64,000 nt of DNA from Pantoea anthophila (lineage in GTDB: Bacteria > Pseudomonadota > Gammaproteobacteria > Enterobacterales > Enterobacteriaceae), in the NCBI RefSeq assembly GCF_006494375.1, contig NZ_VHIZ01000053.1, forward strand, positions 1-64,000. The letters are read 5' to 3'. Position numbers and translations under genes: made by a program. Under the pieces are notes generated by a model that saw only the letters and a program-made list of their open reading frames with translations, did no database searches and had not been told where the DNA came from. Shown here in pieces: positions 18,772 through 31,019 of the stretch (position 1 is the stretch's first letter; every line of letters starts with the position of its first letter).

Positions 18772-21501
18772 TTACCCGATGCCCAGCAGCTGCCGGGCTT
18801 CACGCGCCACGTTCTCCATCTCATCCTGCAGCTCCAGCAGCTCCGGCTCCAGGGCGGCGATATCGCTGGCCTGCAGCAGCTCTCTCTCCAGCTGATGGCA
18901 GAGCTGCTTCATGCGCGGCACGCCGCTGTAGCTGGCACTGCCGTGCAGCTTGTGAATGATCTCCCGCAGGGCCGTGACCTCATTGGCGGCCATAAACTGC
19001 GCCATCTTCGCGTGAACTTCCGGTAAAAACTCCAGCAGCATCCGCAGCAGATCCCGTGCCAGGTCGGGTTTATTCGCCGCCTGCCGCAGTGCCAGCTGCC
19101 AGTCCAGCGTCGGCAGTATCGGCGGCAGTTCCGGCACGGCGACCACCGGCGCGGGCGTATAGCGCGCCAGCAGCTGCCTCAACTTGCTCTCATCAATCGG
19201 TTTGGCAAGATAGTCATTCATGCCCGCTTTGATGAGCTGCTCGCGTTCGCCATCAATGGCGTGAGCGGTCACCGCCACGATGGGGGTCGTGGCGTGCAGC
19301 GGCAGACCACGGATGATTTCGCTGGCGCGAATGCCATCAATGTCAGGCATCTGAATATCCATCAGAATCACATCCAGCGACTGCTGGCGCGCCTCGCGGA
19401 TAGCGTGTTCGGCGCTGCTGCACAGCAGGATATTCTGCACCTGCTCCTCCAGCAGCGCACCGATCAGCTTGAGGTTGGCAGGGTTATCATCCACTGCCAT
19501 CACCGTCAGCGGCAGGCGCGGCGAGAAGGGCAGCTCGCTGATCTGGCGGGTGTGCAGATCCAGCAGCATCGGCAGGAGTCGCGTCAGGGAGATCGGCTTC
19601 GCAATGCAGCCGTCAATGCCGCGCACCTTCAGTTCATCAGCCAGCAGCATCATCGGGCTGGGCAGGGCCATCAGCACATTGTCAGCCCGATCCAGCAGCG
19701 CATTGATCCTCCCCTCGTTCAGCAGCTCGGGCTGGCTGATACTGACCGGCATCGCCATCAGCAGCAGCGGGTAGTGGGACGCCGGCAGGCCCTCCAGCGT
19801 TTCGCTGTAGTCGATCTGCAACGGCGTGGCGCTCAGCATCTCCAGCGCCGCGCGGGCGACGGTGGCATCCGCCTCGACATAGGCGATGCGGGACTGTGAC
19901 AGCGCTTCCAGCACGCGCGGCATACCGGGCGCGTTGGGGTTAAGATCCAGCTGCACGCGAATCACAAAAGTAGAGCCCTGATCCGGCTGGCTGCTGAAGG
20001 TGATATCCCCGCCCATCTCCCGCACCAGTTTCTGGGTGATGACCAGCCCCAGCCCGGTGCCGCCATGACGGCGCGAAATACTGGCGTCGGCCTGGCGGAA
20101 CGCCTGAAACAGCTGCGTCTGCTGCTGCTCAGAGATACCGATGCCGCTATCCTCTACCTGAATCTCCAGCTCGACGCGCGTCTGGGTCATAACGCGTTGC
20201 GTGACGCGCAGGCCGATATGGCCCTGTTCAGTAAACTTGATGGCGTTGCCAATCAGGTTGATCAGAATCTGCTGCAGGCGCAGCGCATCGCCGATGACGT
20301 TGTCCGGCACGCTGCTGTCGCACACCACCGTCAGTTCCAGCCCCTTGTCATGCGCCGACGGGGCCAGCAGCACCAGGGTCTCATCCAGGGTGGCACGCAG
20401 AGGGAAGGGGATCGCCTCCAGCATCAGCTTGCCCGCTTCCAGCTTCGAAAAATCGAGCACGTCGTTAATGATACTGAGCAGGTTGTTGGCCGAGCGCTCG
20501 ATGGTCTGCATGTAGTCGCGCTGGGTCGTGCGCAGCTGAGTTTTCAGCATCTGGCGGGTAAAGCCCAGCACGCCATTAAGCGGCGTTCGCAGCTCGTGCG
20601 ACATGTTTGCCAGAAACTCCGATTTGATGCGCGCCGCTTCCTGAGCGCGCTTCTTCGCCAGATCCAGTTCGACGTTCTGAATCTCCAGCTGCTCCAGCGT
20701 TTCCCGTAGATCGTACGTCGCCTGATCGATGTTGTGCTGCATCTCTTCGTGATAGGCGGTCAGCGACATCGCCATGGCGTTGATGCCGTTTTTCAGCGTG
20801 CTGAGTTCGCCCAGCATGTACCCCTCAACGCGGCTGTCGAGCTGACCGCGGCGGATGCGGTCAACGGTGGTCACCATGTTACGGATCGGGCCGGTGACAT
20901 CACGCATCAGACGATAGGCAAACAGCATTGCGAGGCAGAGGCAGAATAGCAGCATCAGGGTCGCGACAAACACCTCTTTATACTGCTGCAGGCGCACCGA
21001 CTGCAGATCGAGTTCAATCGCCACATAGCCCAGGGGGTTGCCCGAGGGTTTGACCTTTTCATCGGGCAATTCATCCAGATCGTAACGCTCGGCCGTGATC
21101 GGCGTGCGCAGAATCAACAGATTACCGTGACGCTCCATGGAGACATCATCGGGCAGGGCGTGGATATCCTCCTGCTGCAGCAGGCTGAGATTCTGCCGGT
21201 TATTGGAGGTGACGTAGAGCTGGTTATGATTATCGAACACCGAGATCGCCCGGACGATGCCGGAGTGGCGGCGGTGCAGTAAACTCACCAGCTCCCGCAT
21301 CGCATCGCGATCGTCCCAGGTCATGCTGTATTCGCTGGAGATCGCCAGCGGTTCGATGATATTCGCCCCGGCATCGATTACCTGGCGCTGCAGTTCATTG
21401 TAGCGATGGACCACAAAAAATGAGCTGAGCAGCAGGCCAACCATCAGCGTGGGTGCCAGAATTAAAATCATCATTCGCGCCCGCAGGCTGTATTTGGTCA
21501 T
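18772..21501 (-). CDS. barA: Hybrid sensor histidine kinase BarA
   Basis: The 909-residue inner-membrane tripartite kinase has two membrane segments (about 9-31 and 177-197) flanking a periplasmic domain. A HAMP region (about 198-250) is followed by the phospho-acceptor H302 in [12 protein letters not shown], then an ATPase with DSGIGI and GGTGLGL. A receiver domain has D715 in LMDIQMPD, and a C-terminal Hpt domain has H853 in [12 protein letters not shown]302 has the E. coli number. BarA senses short-chain carboxylates and phosphorylates UvrY (elsewhere), which activates csrB, encoded here at 7710. It is divergent from rlmD. Confidence 0.97.
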   Translation of the reverse strand: MTKYSLRARMMILILAPTLMVGLLLSSFFVVHRYNELQRQVIDAGANIIEPLAISSEYSMTWDDRDAMRELVSLLHRRHSGIVRAISVFDNHNQLYVTSNNRQNLSLLQQEDIHALPDDVSMERHGNLLILRTPITAERYDLDELPDEKVKPSGNPLGYVAIELDLQSVRLQQYKEVFVATLMLLFCLCLAMLFAYRLMRDVTGPIRNMVTTVDRIRRGQLDSRVEGYMLGELSTLKNGINAMAMSLTAYHEEMQHNIDQATYDLRETLEQLEIQNVELDLAKKRAQEAARIKSEFLANMSHELRTPLNGVLGFTRQMLKTQLRTTQRDYMQTIERSANNLLSIINDVLDFSKLEAGKLMLEAIPFPLRATLDETLVLLAPSAHDKGLELTVVCDSSVPDNVIGDALRLQQILINLIGNAIKFTEQGHIGLRVTQRVMTQTRVELEIQVEDSGIGISEQQQTQLFQAFRQADASISRRHGGTGLGLVITQKLVREMGGDITFSSQPDQGSTFVIRVQLDLNPNAPGMPRVLEALSQSRIAYVEADATVARAALEMLSATPLQIDYSETLEGLPASHYPLLLMAMPVSISQPELLNEGRINALLDRADNVLMALPSPMMLLADELKVRGIDGCIAKPISLTRLLPMLLDLHTRQISELPFSPRLPLTVMAVDDNPANLKLIGALLEEQVQNILLCSSAEHAIREARQQSLDVILMDIQMPDIDGIRASEIIRGLPLHATTPIVAVTAHAIDGEREQLIKAGMNDYLAKPIDESKLRQLLARYTPAPVVAVPELPPILPTLDWQLALRQAANKPDLARDLLRMLLEFLPEVHAKMAQFMAANEVTALREIIHKLHGSASYSGVPRMKQLCHQLERELLQASDIAALEPELLELQDEMENVAREARQLLGIG

Positions 21502-21593
21502 AATAGTCGCCTGGCTACTCCGGCATTAACCTCCCTGCACATCCTGTCGACAGCACCGTGCAGGTCGTTTCGATAAAGAGAACTGATAACACT

Positions 21594-22910
21594 ATGGCGC
21601 AATTTTACGTTGCAAAACAGCGCGTGGCGACACAACAGCGGATCACCGTCACCATCGATGAGCTCGATCCGTTCGGTCAGGGCGTGGCGCGTCACAAAGG
21701 CAAAACGATTTTTGTCGCCGGTGCCTTGCCGGGTGAGCAGGCGGAGATCACGCTGACAGAGGATAAACGCCAGTTTGCCCGGGGGAAAGTGAAACGGCTG
21801 CTGAGCCGCAGTCCGGCACGAGTTGCACCGCGCTGTCCCCACTTTGATCGCTGCGGTGGCTGCCAGCAGCAGCATGCAGAGGTGGAGCTGCAGCAGCAGA
21901 GCAAAGCTCAGGCGCTGAGCCGGATGCTGAGCCAGGCCGCCGCGCAGACGATCGCGGTGAATGAGGTGATCGCCGGTGAACCCTGGGGCTACCGGCGTCG
22001 CGCCCGTCTGGGTCTGCAGTGGCAGAATAAAGCGCAGCGGCTGCAGATGGGGTTCCGCCAGGAGGCGAGCAACGATCTGGTCGATATTCAGCACTGCCCC
22101 GTTTTAGTGCCCGAACTTGAGGCATTGCTGGTGCCGCTGCACCACTGCCTGAGTGCACTGCACGCCGTCAGGCGTCTCGGTCATGTGGAACTGGTGCTGG
22201 CGGATAACGGCCCGCTGATGATCCTGCGCCATCTTGATGCGCTGCACCCGGACGACCGTGAAAAACTGGAACAGTTTTCGCATAAGCATCAGCTGATGCT
22301 CTTCCTGGATGCGGGTGATGAAGGGTTAACGTCGTTAACCACCCAGACACCTTTTTATCACTCTCACCAGCTTAAGCTAACCTTCAGTCCGCAGGACTTT
22401 ATTCAGGTTAACGATGCGGTGAATCAGCAGATGGTGGCAAAGGCGATAGCCTGGCTCGATCTGCAACCGGAAGACCGGGTTCTGGATCTCTTTTGCGGCA
22501 TGGGAAACTTCACACTTCCTATAGGAATCTTCGTACAAAATGTGGTTGGTGTGGAGGGGGTTGCAGCATTAGTGCGGCAGGCAGCGTATAATGCTGATTC
22601 GAATAATCTTAAAAACGTCAGTTTTTTTCAGCATAATCTGGAAGAGACGGTGTCGCGCCAGCCGTGGGCGGCACAGGGATTTAACAAGGTATTACTCGAT
22701 CCGGCACGCGCCGGGGCTGCGGGCGTGATGGCACATGTGGTTAAACTTGCGCCAGAACACGTGGTCTATGTGTCGTGTAATCCAACAACACTCGCCCGCG
22801 ACAGTCAGGTCTTGCTGTCGGCAGGCTACCAATTGGAAAGGGTCGCGATGCTGGATATGTTCCCTCATACCCGTCATCTCGAATCCATGGTGCTGTTCAG
22901 AAAAACATAA
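21594..22910 (+). CDS. rlmD: 23S rRNA (uracil-1939) C5-methyltransferase RlmD
   Basis: The 438-residue RumA-type enzyme has an N-terminal TRAM domain (about 10-70) and a 4Fe-4S cluster motif with C81, C87 and C90 ([10 protein letters not shown]) plus a fourth cysteine in IQHCPVL. The SAM site is [14 protein letters not shown], and the catalytic cysteine lies in [13 protein letters not shown]. It methylates U1939 of 23S rRNA at C5. ATG 21594 ([10 protein letters not shown]) matches the family; the 12-residue extension to 21558 does not. It is 29 bp upstream of relA, probably co-transcribed. Confidence 0.96.
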   Translation: MAQFYVAKQRVATQQRITVTIDELDPFGQGVARHKGKTIFVAGALPGEQAEITLTEDKRQFARGKVKRLLSRSPARVAPRCPHFDRCGGCQQQHAEVELQQQSKAQALSRMLSQAAAQTIAVNEVIAGEPWGYRRRARLGLQWQNKAQRLQMGFRQEASNDLVDIQHCPVLVPELEALLVPLHHCLSALHAVRRLGHVELVLADNGPLMILRHLDALHPDDREKLEQFSHKHQLMLFLDAGDEGLTSLTTQTPFYHSHQLKLTFSPQDFIQVNDAVNQQMVAKAIAWLDLQPEDRVLDLFCGMGNFTLPIGIFVQNVVGVEGVAALVRQAAYNADSNNLKNVSFFQHNLEETVSRQPWAAQGFNKVLLDPARAGAAGVMAHVVKLAPEHVVYVSCNPTTLARDSQVLLSAGYQLERVAMLDMFPHTRHLESMVLFRKT

Positions 22911-22939
22911 GCGATGTATGTCGTTGTGCAGGAGAGGTT

Positions 22940-25171
22940 ATGGTTGCGGTCAGAAGTGCGCATTTAAATACTGAGGGGGAATTTGCCCTCGACCAGTGGA
23001 TCGCCAGTCTCGGTATCGCCAACCCGCAATCATGTCAACGCGTTGCCGATACCTGGCGCTACTGTGAAGCGCAGACGCAGGACCATCCCGATCAGTCGCT
23101 GCTGCTGTGGCGCGGGATCGAGATGGTGGAAATCCTCTCCATGCTCAGCATGGATATCGAAAGCCTCTGTGCGGCGCTGATCTTCCCGCTGGCTAACGAT
23201 GAAGTGGTGAGTGAGGAGGAGCTGGAAACCGCCGTCGGCAAAGGCATCGTCTCGCTGGTGCACGGCGTGCGCGACATGGACGCCATCCGCCAGCTGAAAG
23301 CGATTCACAACGACTCCATGGCCTCTGAACAGGTCGATAACGTCCGCCGTATGCTGCTGGCGATGGTCGAAGATTTCCGCTGCGTAGTGCTGAAGCTGGC
23401 CGAACGCATCATGAACCTGCGCGAAATGAAAGATGCGCCGGAAGATGAGCGGGTGCTGGCGGCCAAAGAGAGCACCAACATCTATGCCCCGCTGGCCAAT
23501 CGTCTCGGCATCGGTCAGCTCAAATGGGAGCTGGAAGATTACTGCTTCCGCTACCTGCATCCCGACGAATACAAGCATATCGCCCGGTTACTGCATGAGC
23601 GGCGTATCGACCGCGAGCAGTATATCGACAACTTCGTCAGCAACCTGCGCAAAGAGATGGCCAAAGAGGGCGTGCGCGCCGAGGTCTACGGTCGTCCGAA
23701 ACATATCTACAGCATCTGGCGTAAGATGCAGAAAAAGTCGCTGGCCTTTGATGAGCTGTTTGATGTGCGGGCGGTGCGCATCGTGGCCGATCGCCTGCAG
23801 GATTGCTACGGCGCGCTGGGCACGGTGCATACGCTCTATCGCCATCTGCCCAGCGAGTTTGATGACTACGTCGCCAACCCGAAACCCAACGGCTATCAGT
23901 CGATTCATACCGTGGTGTTAGGCCCGCAGGGCAAAACGGTGGAGATTCAGATCCGTACCCGCCAGATGCATGAAGATGCGGAGCTGGGGGTGGCGGCGCA
24001 CTGGAAATACAAAGAGGGCCCAACCTCGAGCAGCGCGCGTGGCGCTGCCGGCCACGAAGAGCGCATCGCCTGGCTGCGTAAGCTGATCAGCTGGCAGGAG
24101 GAGATGGCGGACTCGGGCGAGCTGCTTGAAGAGGTGCGCAGCCAGGTGTTTGATGACCGGGTCTACGTCTTTACCCCGAAAGGGGACGTGGTGGATCTGC
24201 CTGCCGGATCGACACCGCTCGACTTTGCCTACCATATTCACAGCGACATCGGTCACCGCTGCATCGGCGCAAAAATTGGCGGCCGTATTGTGCCGTTTAC
24301 CTATCAGTTGCAGATGGGCGACCAGGTTGAGGTGATTACCCAGAAGCAGCCGAACCCGAGTCGCGACTGGCTCAACCCGAACCTGGGCTACATCACCACC
24401 AGCCGCGGACGCTCGAAGATCCACAACTGGTTCCGCAAGCAGGATCGCGACAAGAACATTGCCGCCGGACGGCAGATTCTGGATAACGAGCTGAACCAGT
24501 TCGATATCAGCCTGCGCGAGGCGGAAAAACTGCTGCTGCCGCGCTATAACGTGACCTCGCTTGAAGAGCTGCTGGCGGCGATTGGCGGCGGCGATATTCG
24601 TCTCAACCAGATGGTGAACTTCCTGCAGGCGAAGCTGAACAAGCCGAGCGCCGAAGAGGAAGATCGCGAGGCGCTGCGCCAGCTGACGCAGAAAGCCTAC
24701 ACTCCGCCGACGCGCAAAGAGAGCGGGCGTGTGGTCGTGGAAGGGGTGGGCAATCTGATGCACCATATCGCCCGCTGCTGCCAGCCGATCCCGGGCGACG
24801 ATATCGTCGGTTTCATCACCCAGGGGCGCGGCATCTCTATCCACCGCGCCGACTGCGACCAGCTGGCCGAACTGATTTCCCACGCCCCGGAACGCATCGT
24901 CGATGCGGTGTGGGGCGAAAGCTACTCCAGCGGCTATTCGCTGGTGGTGCGGGTGACGGCCAACGATCGCAGCGGGCTGCTGCGCGACATCACCACCATT
25001 CTTGCCAATGAGAAAGTGAATGTGCTGGGCGTGTCCAGCCGCAGCGACACCAAAAAACAGCTCGCCACCATCGACATGGACATCGAGATCTACAACCATC
25101 AGGTACTGGGACGTGTCCTGGCGCGTCTGAACCAGGTCTCTGATATCATTGACGCCCGTCGCCTGCACTGA
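22940..25171 (+). CDS. relA: (p)ppGpp synthetase I RelA
   Basis: The 743-residue protein matches E. coli RelA (744) throughout. The N-terminal pseudo-hydrolase domain reads LVHGVRDM where active hydrolases have the HD pair, so it is a synthetase only. The synthetase domain contains YGRPKHIYSIWRKMQ, FDELFDVRAVRIV and DDYVANPKPNGYQSIH. TGS (about 405-465), zinc-finger (ARCCQPIPGD) and ACT (about 665-740) domains follow. RelA binds ribosomes with uncharged tRNA in the A site and makes (p)ppGpp from GTP or GDP and ATP. The mazEF pair that follows relA in E. coli is absent. Confidence 0.97.
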   Translation: MVAVRSAHLNTEGEFALDQWIASLGIANPQSCQRVADTWRYCEAQTQDHPDQSLLLWRGIEMVEILSMLSMDIESLCAALIFPLANDEVVSEEELETAVGKGIVSLVHGVRDMDAIRQLKAIHNDSMASEQVDNVRRMLLAMVEDFRCVVLKLAERIMNLREMKDAPEDERVLAAKESTNIYAPLANRLGIGQLKWELEDYCFRYLHPDEYKHIARLLHERRIDREQYIDNFVSNLRKEMAKEGVRAEVYGRPKHIYSIWRKMQKKSLAFDELFDVRAVRIVADRLQDCYGALGTVHTLYRHLPSEFDDYVANPKPNGYQSIHTVVLGPQGKTVEIQIRTRQMHEDAELGVAAHWKYKEGPTSSSARGAAGHEERIAWLRKLISWQEEMADSGELLEEVRSQVFDDRVYVFTPKGDVVDLPAGSTPLDFAYHIHSDIGHRCIGAKIGGRIVPFTYQLQMGDQVEVITQKQPNPSRDWLNPNLGYITTSRGRSKIHNWFRKQDRDKNIAAGRQILDNELNQFDISLREAEKLLLPRYNVTSLEELLAAIGGGDIRLNQMVNFLQAKLNKPSAEEEDREALRQLTQKAYTPPTRKESGRVVVEGVGNLMHHIARCCQPIPGDDIVGFITQGRGISIHRADCDQLAELISHAPERIVDAVWGESYSSGYSLVVRVTANDRSGLLRDITTILANEKVNVLGVSSRSDTKKQLATIDMDIEIYNHQVLGRVLARLNQVSDIIDARRLH

Positions 25172-25327
25172 TTGTCAATCAGGCCCTGCGGCAACCGGCA
25201 GCGTGCGGTTGCGCGGGCGCAATCTGCACCCCGGGGCGCTGCCGGACGCGCGTTACTGCATCCGTCAGCGCCTGTCATGCGCCTCTCTGTTTCCTGTCAT
25301 CTGACCATCAATCAAGGATCTACCCGA

Positions 25328-26113
25328 ATGAACGCTATTGAGCGCCTGCTTGGCATTATGAAAACCCTGCGCGATCCAGAGCATGGCTGTCCGTGGGATC
25401 GTGAGCAGACCTTTGCCACCATCGCGCCCTATACGCTGGAAGAGACCTATGAGGTGCTGGACGCCATCCAGCGCGAAGATTTCAGCGACCTGCGCGGCGA
25501 GCTGGGCGACCTGCTGTTTCAGGTGGTCTTTTATGCTCAGATGGCGAGCGAAGCGGATCGCTTCAACTTTGAGGATGTCTGCCACGCCATCAGCGACAAG
25601 CTGGAGCGCCGTCATCCGCACATCTTTGGCGAGGCCACGGCGGAAACCAGCACGGAGGTGCTGAAAAACTGGGAAACGATTAAGAGCGCCGAACGGGCAG
25701 AGAAAGCGCAGCATTCGGCGCTGGACGACATCCCCAAAGCACTGCCTGCGCTGATGCGCGCCCATAAGATCCAGAAGCGTTGCCATAATGTCGGCTTCGA
25801 CTGGACCACCCTGGGGCCGGTGGTGGCGAAAGTGCATGAAGAGATTGATGAGGTCATGCATGAGGCGCAGCAGAGCGTGGTGGACAGCGAAAAGCTGGAA
25901 GAGGAGATTGGCGATCTGCTGTTCGCCACCGTCAACCTGTCGCGCCATCTGGGTAGCAAAGCAGAAACCGCGCTGCAGAAGGCCAACGACAAGTTTGAGC
26001 GCCGCTTCCGCGCGGTGGAAGCGATAATTGCTGCGCAGGGACTGAGTATGCCGGGTGCGACGCTGGAACAGATGGAGGCCGCCTGGCAGCAGGTCAAAGC
26101 CGGGGAGAAGTGA
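25328..26113 (+). CDS. mazG: Nucleoside triphosphate pyrophosphohydrolase MazG
   Basis: The 261-residue protein has two tandem MazG domains. The first carries PWDREQTFATIAPYTLEETYE and GELGDLLFQVVF; the second carries EEIDEVMHEA and EEEIGDLLFATVNLSRH. These are the EExxE and ExxD metal-binding helices of an all-alpha NTP pyrophosphatase. MazG hydrolyses dNTPs and NTPs to monophosphates and can lower (p)ppGpp. ATG 25328 (MNAIERLLGIMKTLRDP) is the family start; the longer frame from 25172 is not conserved. It sits 156 bp after relA and 232 bp before pyrG. Confidence 0.95.
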   Translation: MNAIERLLGIMKTLRDPEHGCPWDREQTFATIAPYTLEETYEVLDAIQREDFSDLRGELGDLLFQVVFYAQMASEADRFNFEDVCHAISDKLERRHPHIFGEATAETSTEVLKNWETIKSAERAEKAQHSALDDIPKALPALMRAHKIQKRCHNVGFDWTTLGPVVAKVHEEIDEVMHEAQQSVVDSEKLEEEIGDLLFATVNLSRHLGSKAETALQKANDKFERRFRAVEAIIAAQGLSMPGATLEQMEAAWQQVKAGEK

Positions 26114-26262
26114 TGATTATTCCAGCGCTGTGCATAAAGTCGCCGTTTGCGCTTACACGATTCAGCGCGCCATCAACTTTGTGACGCACGTCAACATTTC
26201 TTTGGCGGCTATCCGCTATGTTAGCCGCAGCAATGCGTTGGAGGATGGCTGTGATTCATCAA

Positions 26263-26291
26263 TTGTGGCTGATAGCGGTTTCCAGTATACT
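26263..26291 (+). promoter_or_regulatory. pyrG promoter (sigma70-type)
   Basis: TTGTGG at 26263-26268 and TATACT at 26286-26291 are separated by exactly 17 bp, predicting a start near 26298 and a leader of about 48 bases before the pyrG ATG. Confidence 0.7.
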
Positions 26292-26330
26292 GTTTTCCCG
26301 TCCTGGTTATTCCACCGTCTTTAAACCTAA

Positions 26331-27983
<1,653 letters not shown>

Positions 27984-27989
27984 ATTTCA

Positions 27990-28022
27990 CAAACAGCGCG
28001 CGAACTTTTCGCGCGTTGTTTG
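27990..28022 (+). terminator. Hairpin between pyrG and eno (partial terminator or processing signal)
   Basis: CAAACAGCGCGCGAA (27990-28004) pairs with TTCGCGCGTTGTTTG (28008-28022) around CTT: a 15-bp stem with one G-U pair. Only TCTTAGG follows, so it is not a classical U-tract terminator. It lies 37 bp before the eno start and may attenuate read-through or stabilise mRNA ends. Confidence 0.6.
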
Positions 28023-28038
28023 TCTTAGGATTGACTAA

Positions 28039-29355
<1,317 letters not shown>

Positions 29356-29367
29356 TGACCCGGTGCT

Positions 29368-29430
29368 GATGCCACGTTGCGTGGCATCGCATAAACAGAA
29401 AGCCCCGCCCTGTGCGGGGCTTTCTGTTTA
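29368..29430 (+). terminator. Tandem hairpin terminator after eno
   Basis: The first hairpin is GATGCCACG (29368-29376) with CGTGGCATC (29380-29388). The second is a perfect 17-bp inverted repeat, 29392-29408 against 29414-29430, with core AAAGCCCCGC/GCGGGGCTTT and the right arm ending TTTCTGTTTA. The second is a strong intrinsic terminator, probably active in both directions. Confidence 0.9.
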
Positions 29431-29525
29431 TGCAGTGTACAGTCACGGATGGCAGGGCCCGATCAAGCGGCATTCCTGTCGGCCCGTGCACTTCCCTGCG
29501 CGCGGAGAAAAGGCACAACGCGTGG

Positions 29526-29553
29526 TTGAGCTGCGCGACAAATCTGCCATAAT
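29526..29553 (+). promoter_or_regulatory. Candidate queE promoter
   Basis: TTGAGC (29526-29531) and CATAAT (29548-29553) are 16 bp apart, about 25-30 bases before the queE ATG. This is the only clear sigma70-like pair between the eno terminator and queE. Confidence 0.5.
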
Positions 29554-29584
29554 CAGCGCCCCGATTTATCCAGGCGAGTAAAAA

Positions 29585-30256
29585 ATGTTCTACCCGATTA
29601 ACGAAATGTTCCAGACACTGCAGGGCGAAGGTTACTACACCGGCGTGCCTGCTCTCTTTATCCGCCTGCAGGGATGCCCGGTGGGCTGTAGCTGGTGCGA
29701 TACCAAACATACTTGGGACAAGCGGGCAGATCGGGAGACCTCGCTGGGCGATATTTTGATCAAAACGGTGGAGAGTGACGCCTGGGGCGATGCCGACGCG
29801 GCGACCCTGCTTCGCGCCATCGAACAGCAGGGCTGGACGGCGCGGCACGTGGTGATTACCGGCGGTGAACCGGCGATATACGATCTGCGTCCGTTAACCG
29901 CTGCGCTGGAGCAGCAGGGTTTTCAGTGCCAGATTGAGACCAGTGGCACTCACGAAATCCACTGCTCTGAACGGACCTGGGTGACGGTGTCGCCGAAGGT
30001 GAACATGCGCGGCGGCTACGACGTGCTGCCGCAGGCCCTGAGCCGGGCTGATGAAATCAAACATCCGGTGGCGCGCCAGCGTGATGTCGAGGCACTGGAT
30101 GCGCTACTGGCGGGCATTGAGGACAGCAAACCGCGCATCATCGCGCTTCAGCCCATCAGCCGCAAAGAGGAGGCGACCCGCCTCTGCATTGAGACCTGCA
30201 TCGCCCGCAACTGGCGTCTGTCGATGCAGACCCACAAATATCTCAATATCGCCTGA
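29585..30256 (+). CDS. queE: 7-carboxy-7-deazaguanine synthase QueE
   Basis: The 223-residue radical-SAM enzyme has the CX3CX2C cluster motif at C31, C35 and C38 (GCPVGCSWCDTKHTW), a GGEPAIYDL SAM-binding glycine motif, and ETSGTHEI. It converts 6-carboxytetrahydropterin to 7-carboxy-7-deazaguanine, the step after QueD in queuosine synthesis. In E. coli QueE also binds the divisome under stress. Length equals E. coli QueE. It converges on queD, with a hairpin between them. Confidence 0.96.
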   Translation: MFYPINEMFQTLQGEGYYTGVPALFIRLQGCPVGCSWCDTKHTWDKRADRETSLGDILIKTVESDAWGDADAATLLRAIEQQGWTARHVVITGGEPAIYDLRPLTAALEQQGFQCQIETSGTHEIHCSERTWVTVSPKVNMRGGYDVLPQALSRADEIKHPVARQRDVEALDALLAGIEDSKPRIIALQPISRKEEATRLCIETCIARNWRLSMQTHKYLNIA

Positions 30257-30331
30257 TTTTCATCGCAGCGGTTTCTGCGCGCGGAGGGGAGTGCAGGGCA
30301 GGGGATGGCAGAGGTGAAAAAGGGGAGCCGC

Positions 30332-30356
30332 GTCGGATCGAAGGATTCGATCCGAC
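30332..30356. terminator. Hairpin between convergent queE and queD
   Basis: GTCGGATCGAA (30332-30342) and TTCGATCCGAC (30346-30356) form a perfect 11-bp stem with a 3-base loop. On the minus strand a CCCCTTTTTC run follows about 10 bases later, so termination of queD is plausible. The TTCGATCC segment resembles a tRNA T-loop but there is no tRNA here. Confidence 0.6.
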
Positions 30357-30360
30357 AGGG

Positions 30361-30720
30361 TCAGCCGCGGTAAACGCAGCCTGCAGTGCAGGTTTCTTTG
30401 ATCATGACCGCGCTTAACAGCGGCAGTTGCGGCTTCATCTGATCCCAGATCCATTTCGCCAGCACTTCGCTGGTGGGATTTTCCAGGCCGGGAATATCGT
30501 TCAGGTAGTAGTGGTCCAGCCGATCGTAGACCGGCTTAAACGCCGCTTTCAGTTCAGCAAAATCCATAACCCAGCCGGTATGCGCATCCACTTCGCCGGT
30601 AATCTCCAGACGAACCAGGAACGAATGACCGTGCAGACGGCCACATTTGTGTCCGGCCGGCACATTCGGAAGATGGTGCGCGGCCTCGAACTGGAATTCT
30701 TTAAACAGGGTGGTAGACAT
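30361..30720 (-). CDS. queD: 6-carboxytetrahydropterin synthase QueD
   Basis: The 119-residue enzyme has zinc ligands H15, H30 and H32 (FEAAHHL, LHGHSF) and catalytic C26 in [10 protein letters not shown], with [15 protein letters not shown] and [12 protein letters not shown] later. It converts dihydroneopterin triphosphate to 6-carboxytetrahydropterin, the first committed queuosine step. Length is two residues short of E. coli. It is divergent from cysJ across 299 bp, as in E. coli. Confidence 0.96.
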   Translation of the reverse strand: MSTTLFKEFQFEAAHHLPNVPAGHKCGRLHGHSFLVRLEITGEVDAHTGWVMDFAELKAAFKPVYDRLDHYYLNDIPGLENPTSEVLAKWIWDQMKPQLPLLSAVMIKETCTAGCVYRG

Positions 30721-31019
30721 AGTGGTTCTCAGACATTAAAAAACCGCTGGATTCTACCTGATTACCGCTTTTTTCGCACCCGCTGCGCACGAAGCGTTCT
30801 TTTTCTTCACCCCTCTTCCTCTGATGTCCAGCTAATTAACTGATATAGCGCCGCTTTGCTTACCACTTTTGCTGATTAATCCTACCTGAAAAACCATTTA
30901 GTCATTTTGGTTATTTGATATGTCGAAGGCGTATTTAATCGTTAATATACAGCCCGGTAACCTACGCACTCTTCCGCCATTTTACGGTCCGGACTTCTGA
31001 TACTGGAATTTTTAACGCG
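30721..31019 (+). promoter_or_regulatory. cysJIH control region with a LysR-type (CysB-like) repeat
   Basis: The 299-bp gap between queD and cysJ has no gene. AACCA (30892-30896) and TGGTT (30908-30912) form an inverted repeat spaced by 11 bp, the T-N11-A geometry of LysR regulators. A possible -10 TATACA lies at 30946-30951 with a poor -35 at 30923-30928. In E. coli and Salmonella CysB with N-acetylserine activates cysJIH; assigning the repeat to CysB is inference. Confidence 0.5.

Noticed and set aside
30332-30356. TTCGATCC-containing hairpin, considered as a tRNA T-arm
   Set aside because: It is a perfect 11-bp stem with a 3-base loop between convergent genes; no acceptor, D or anticodon arms are present.
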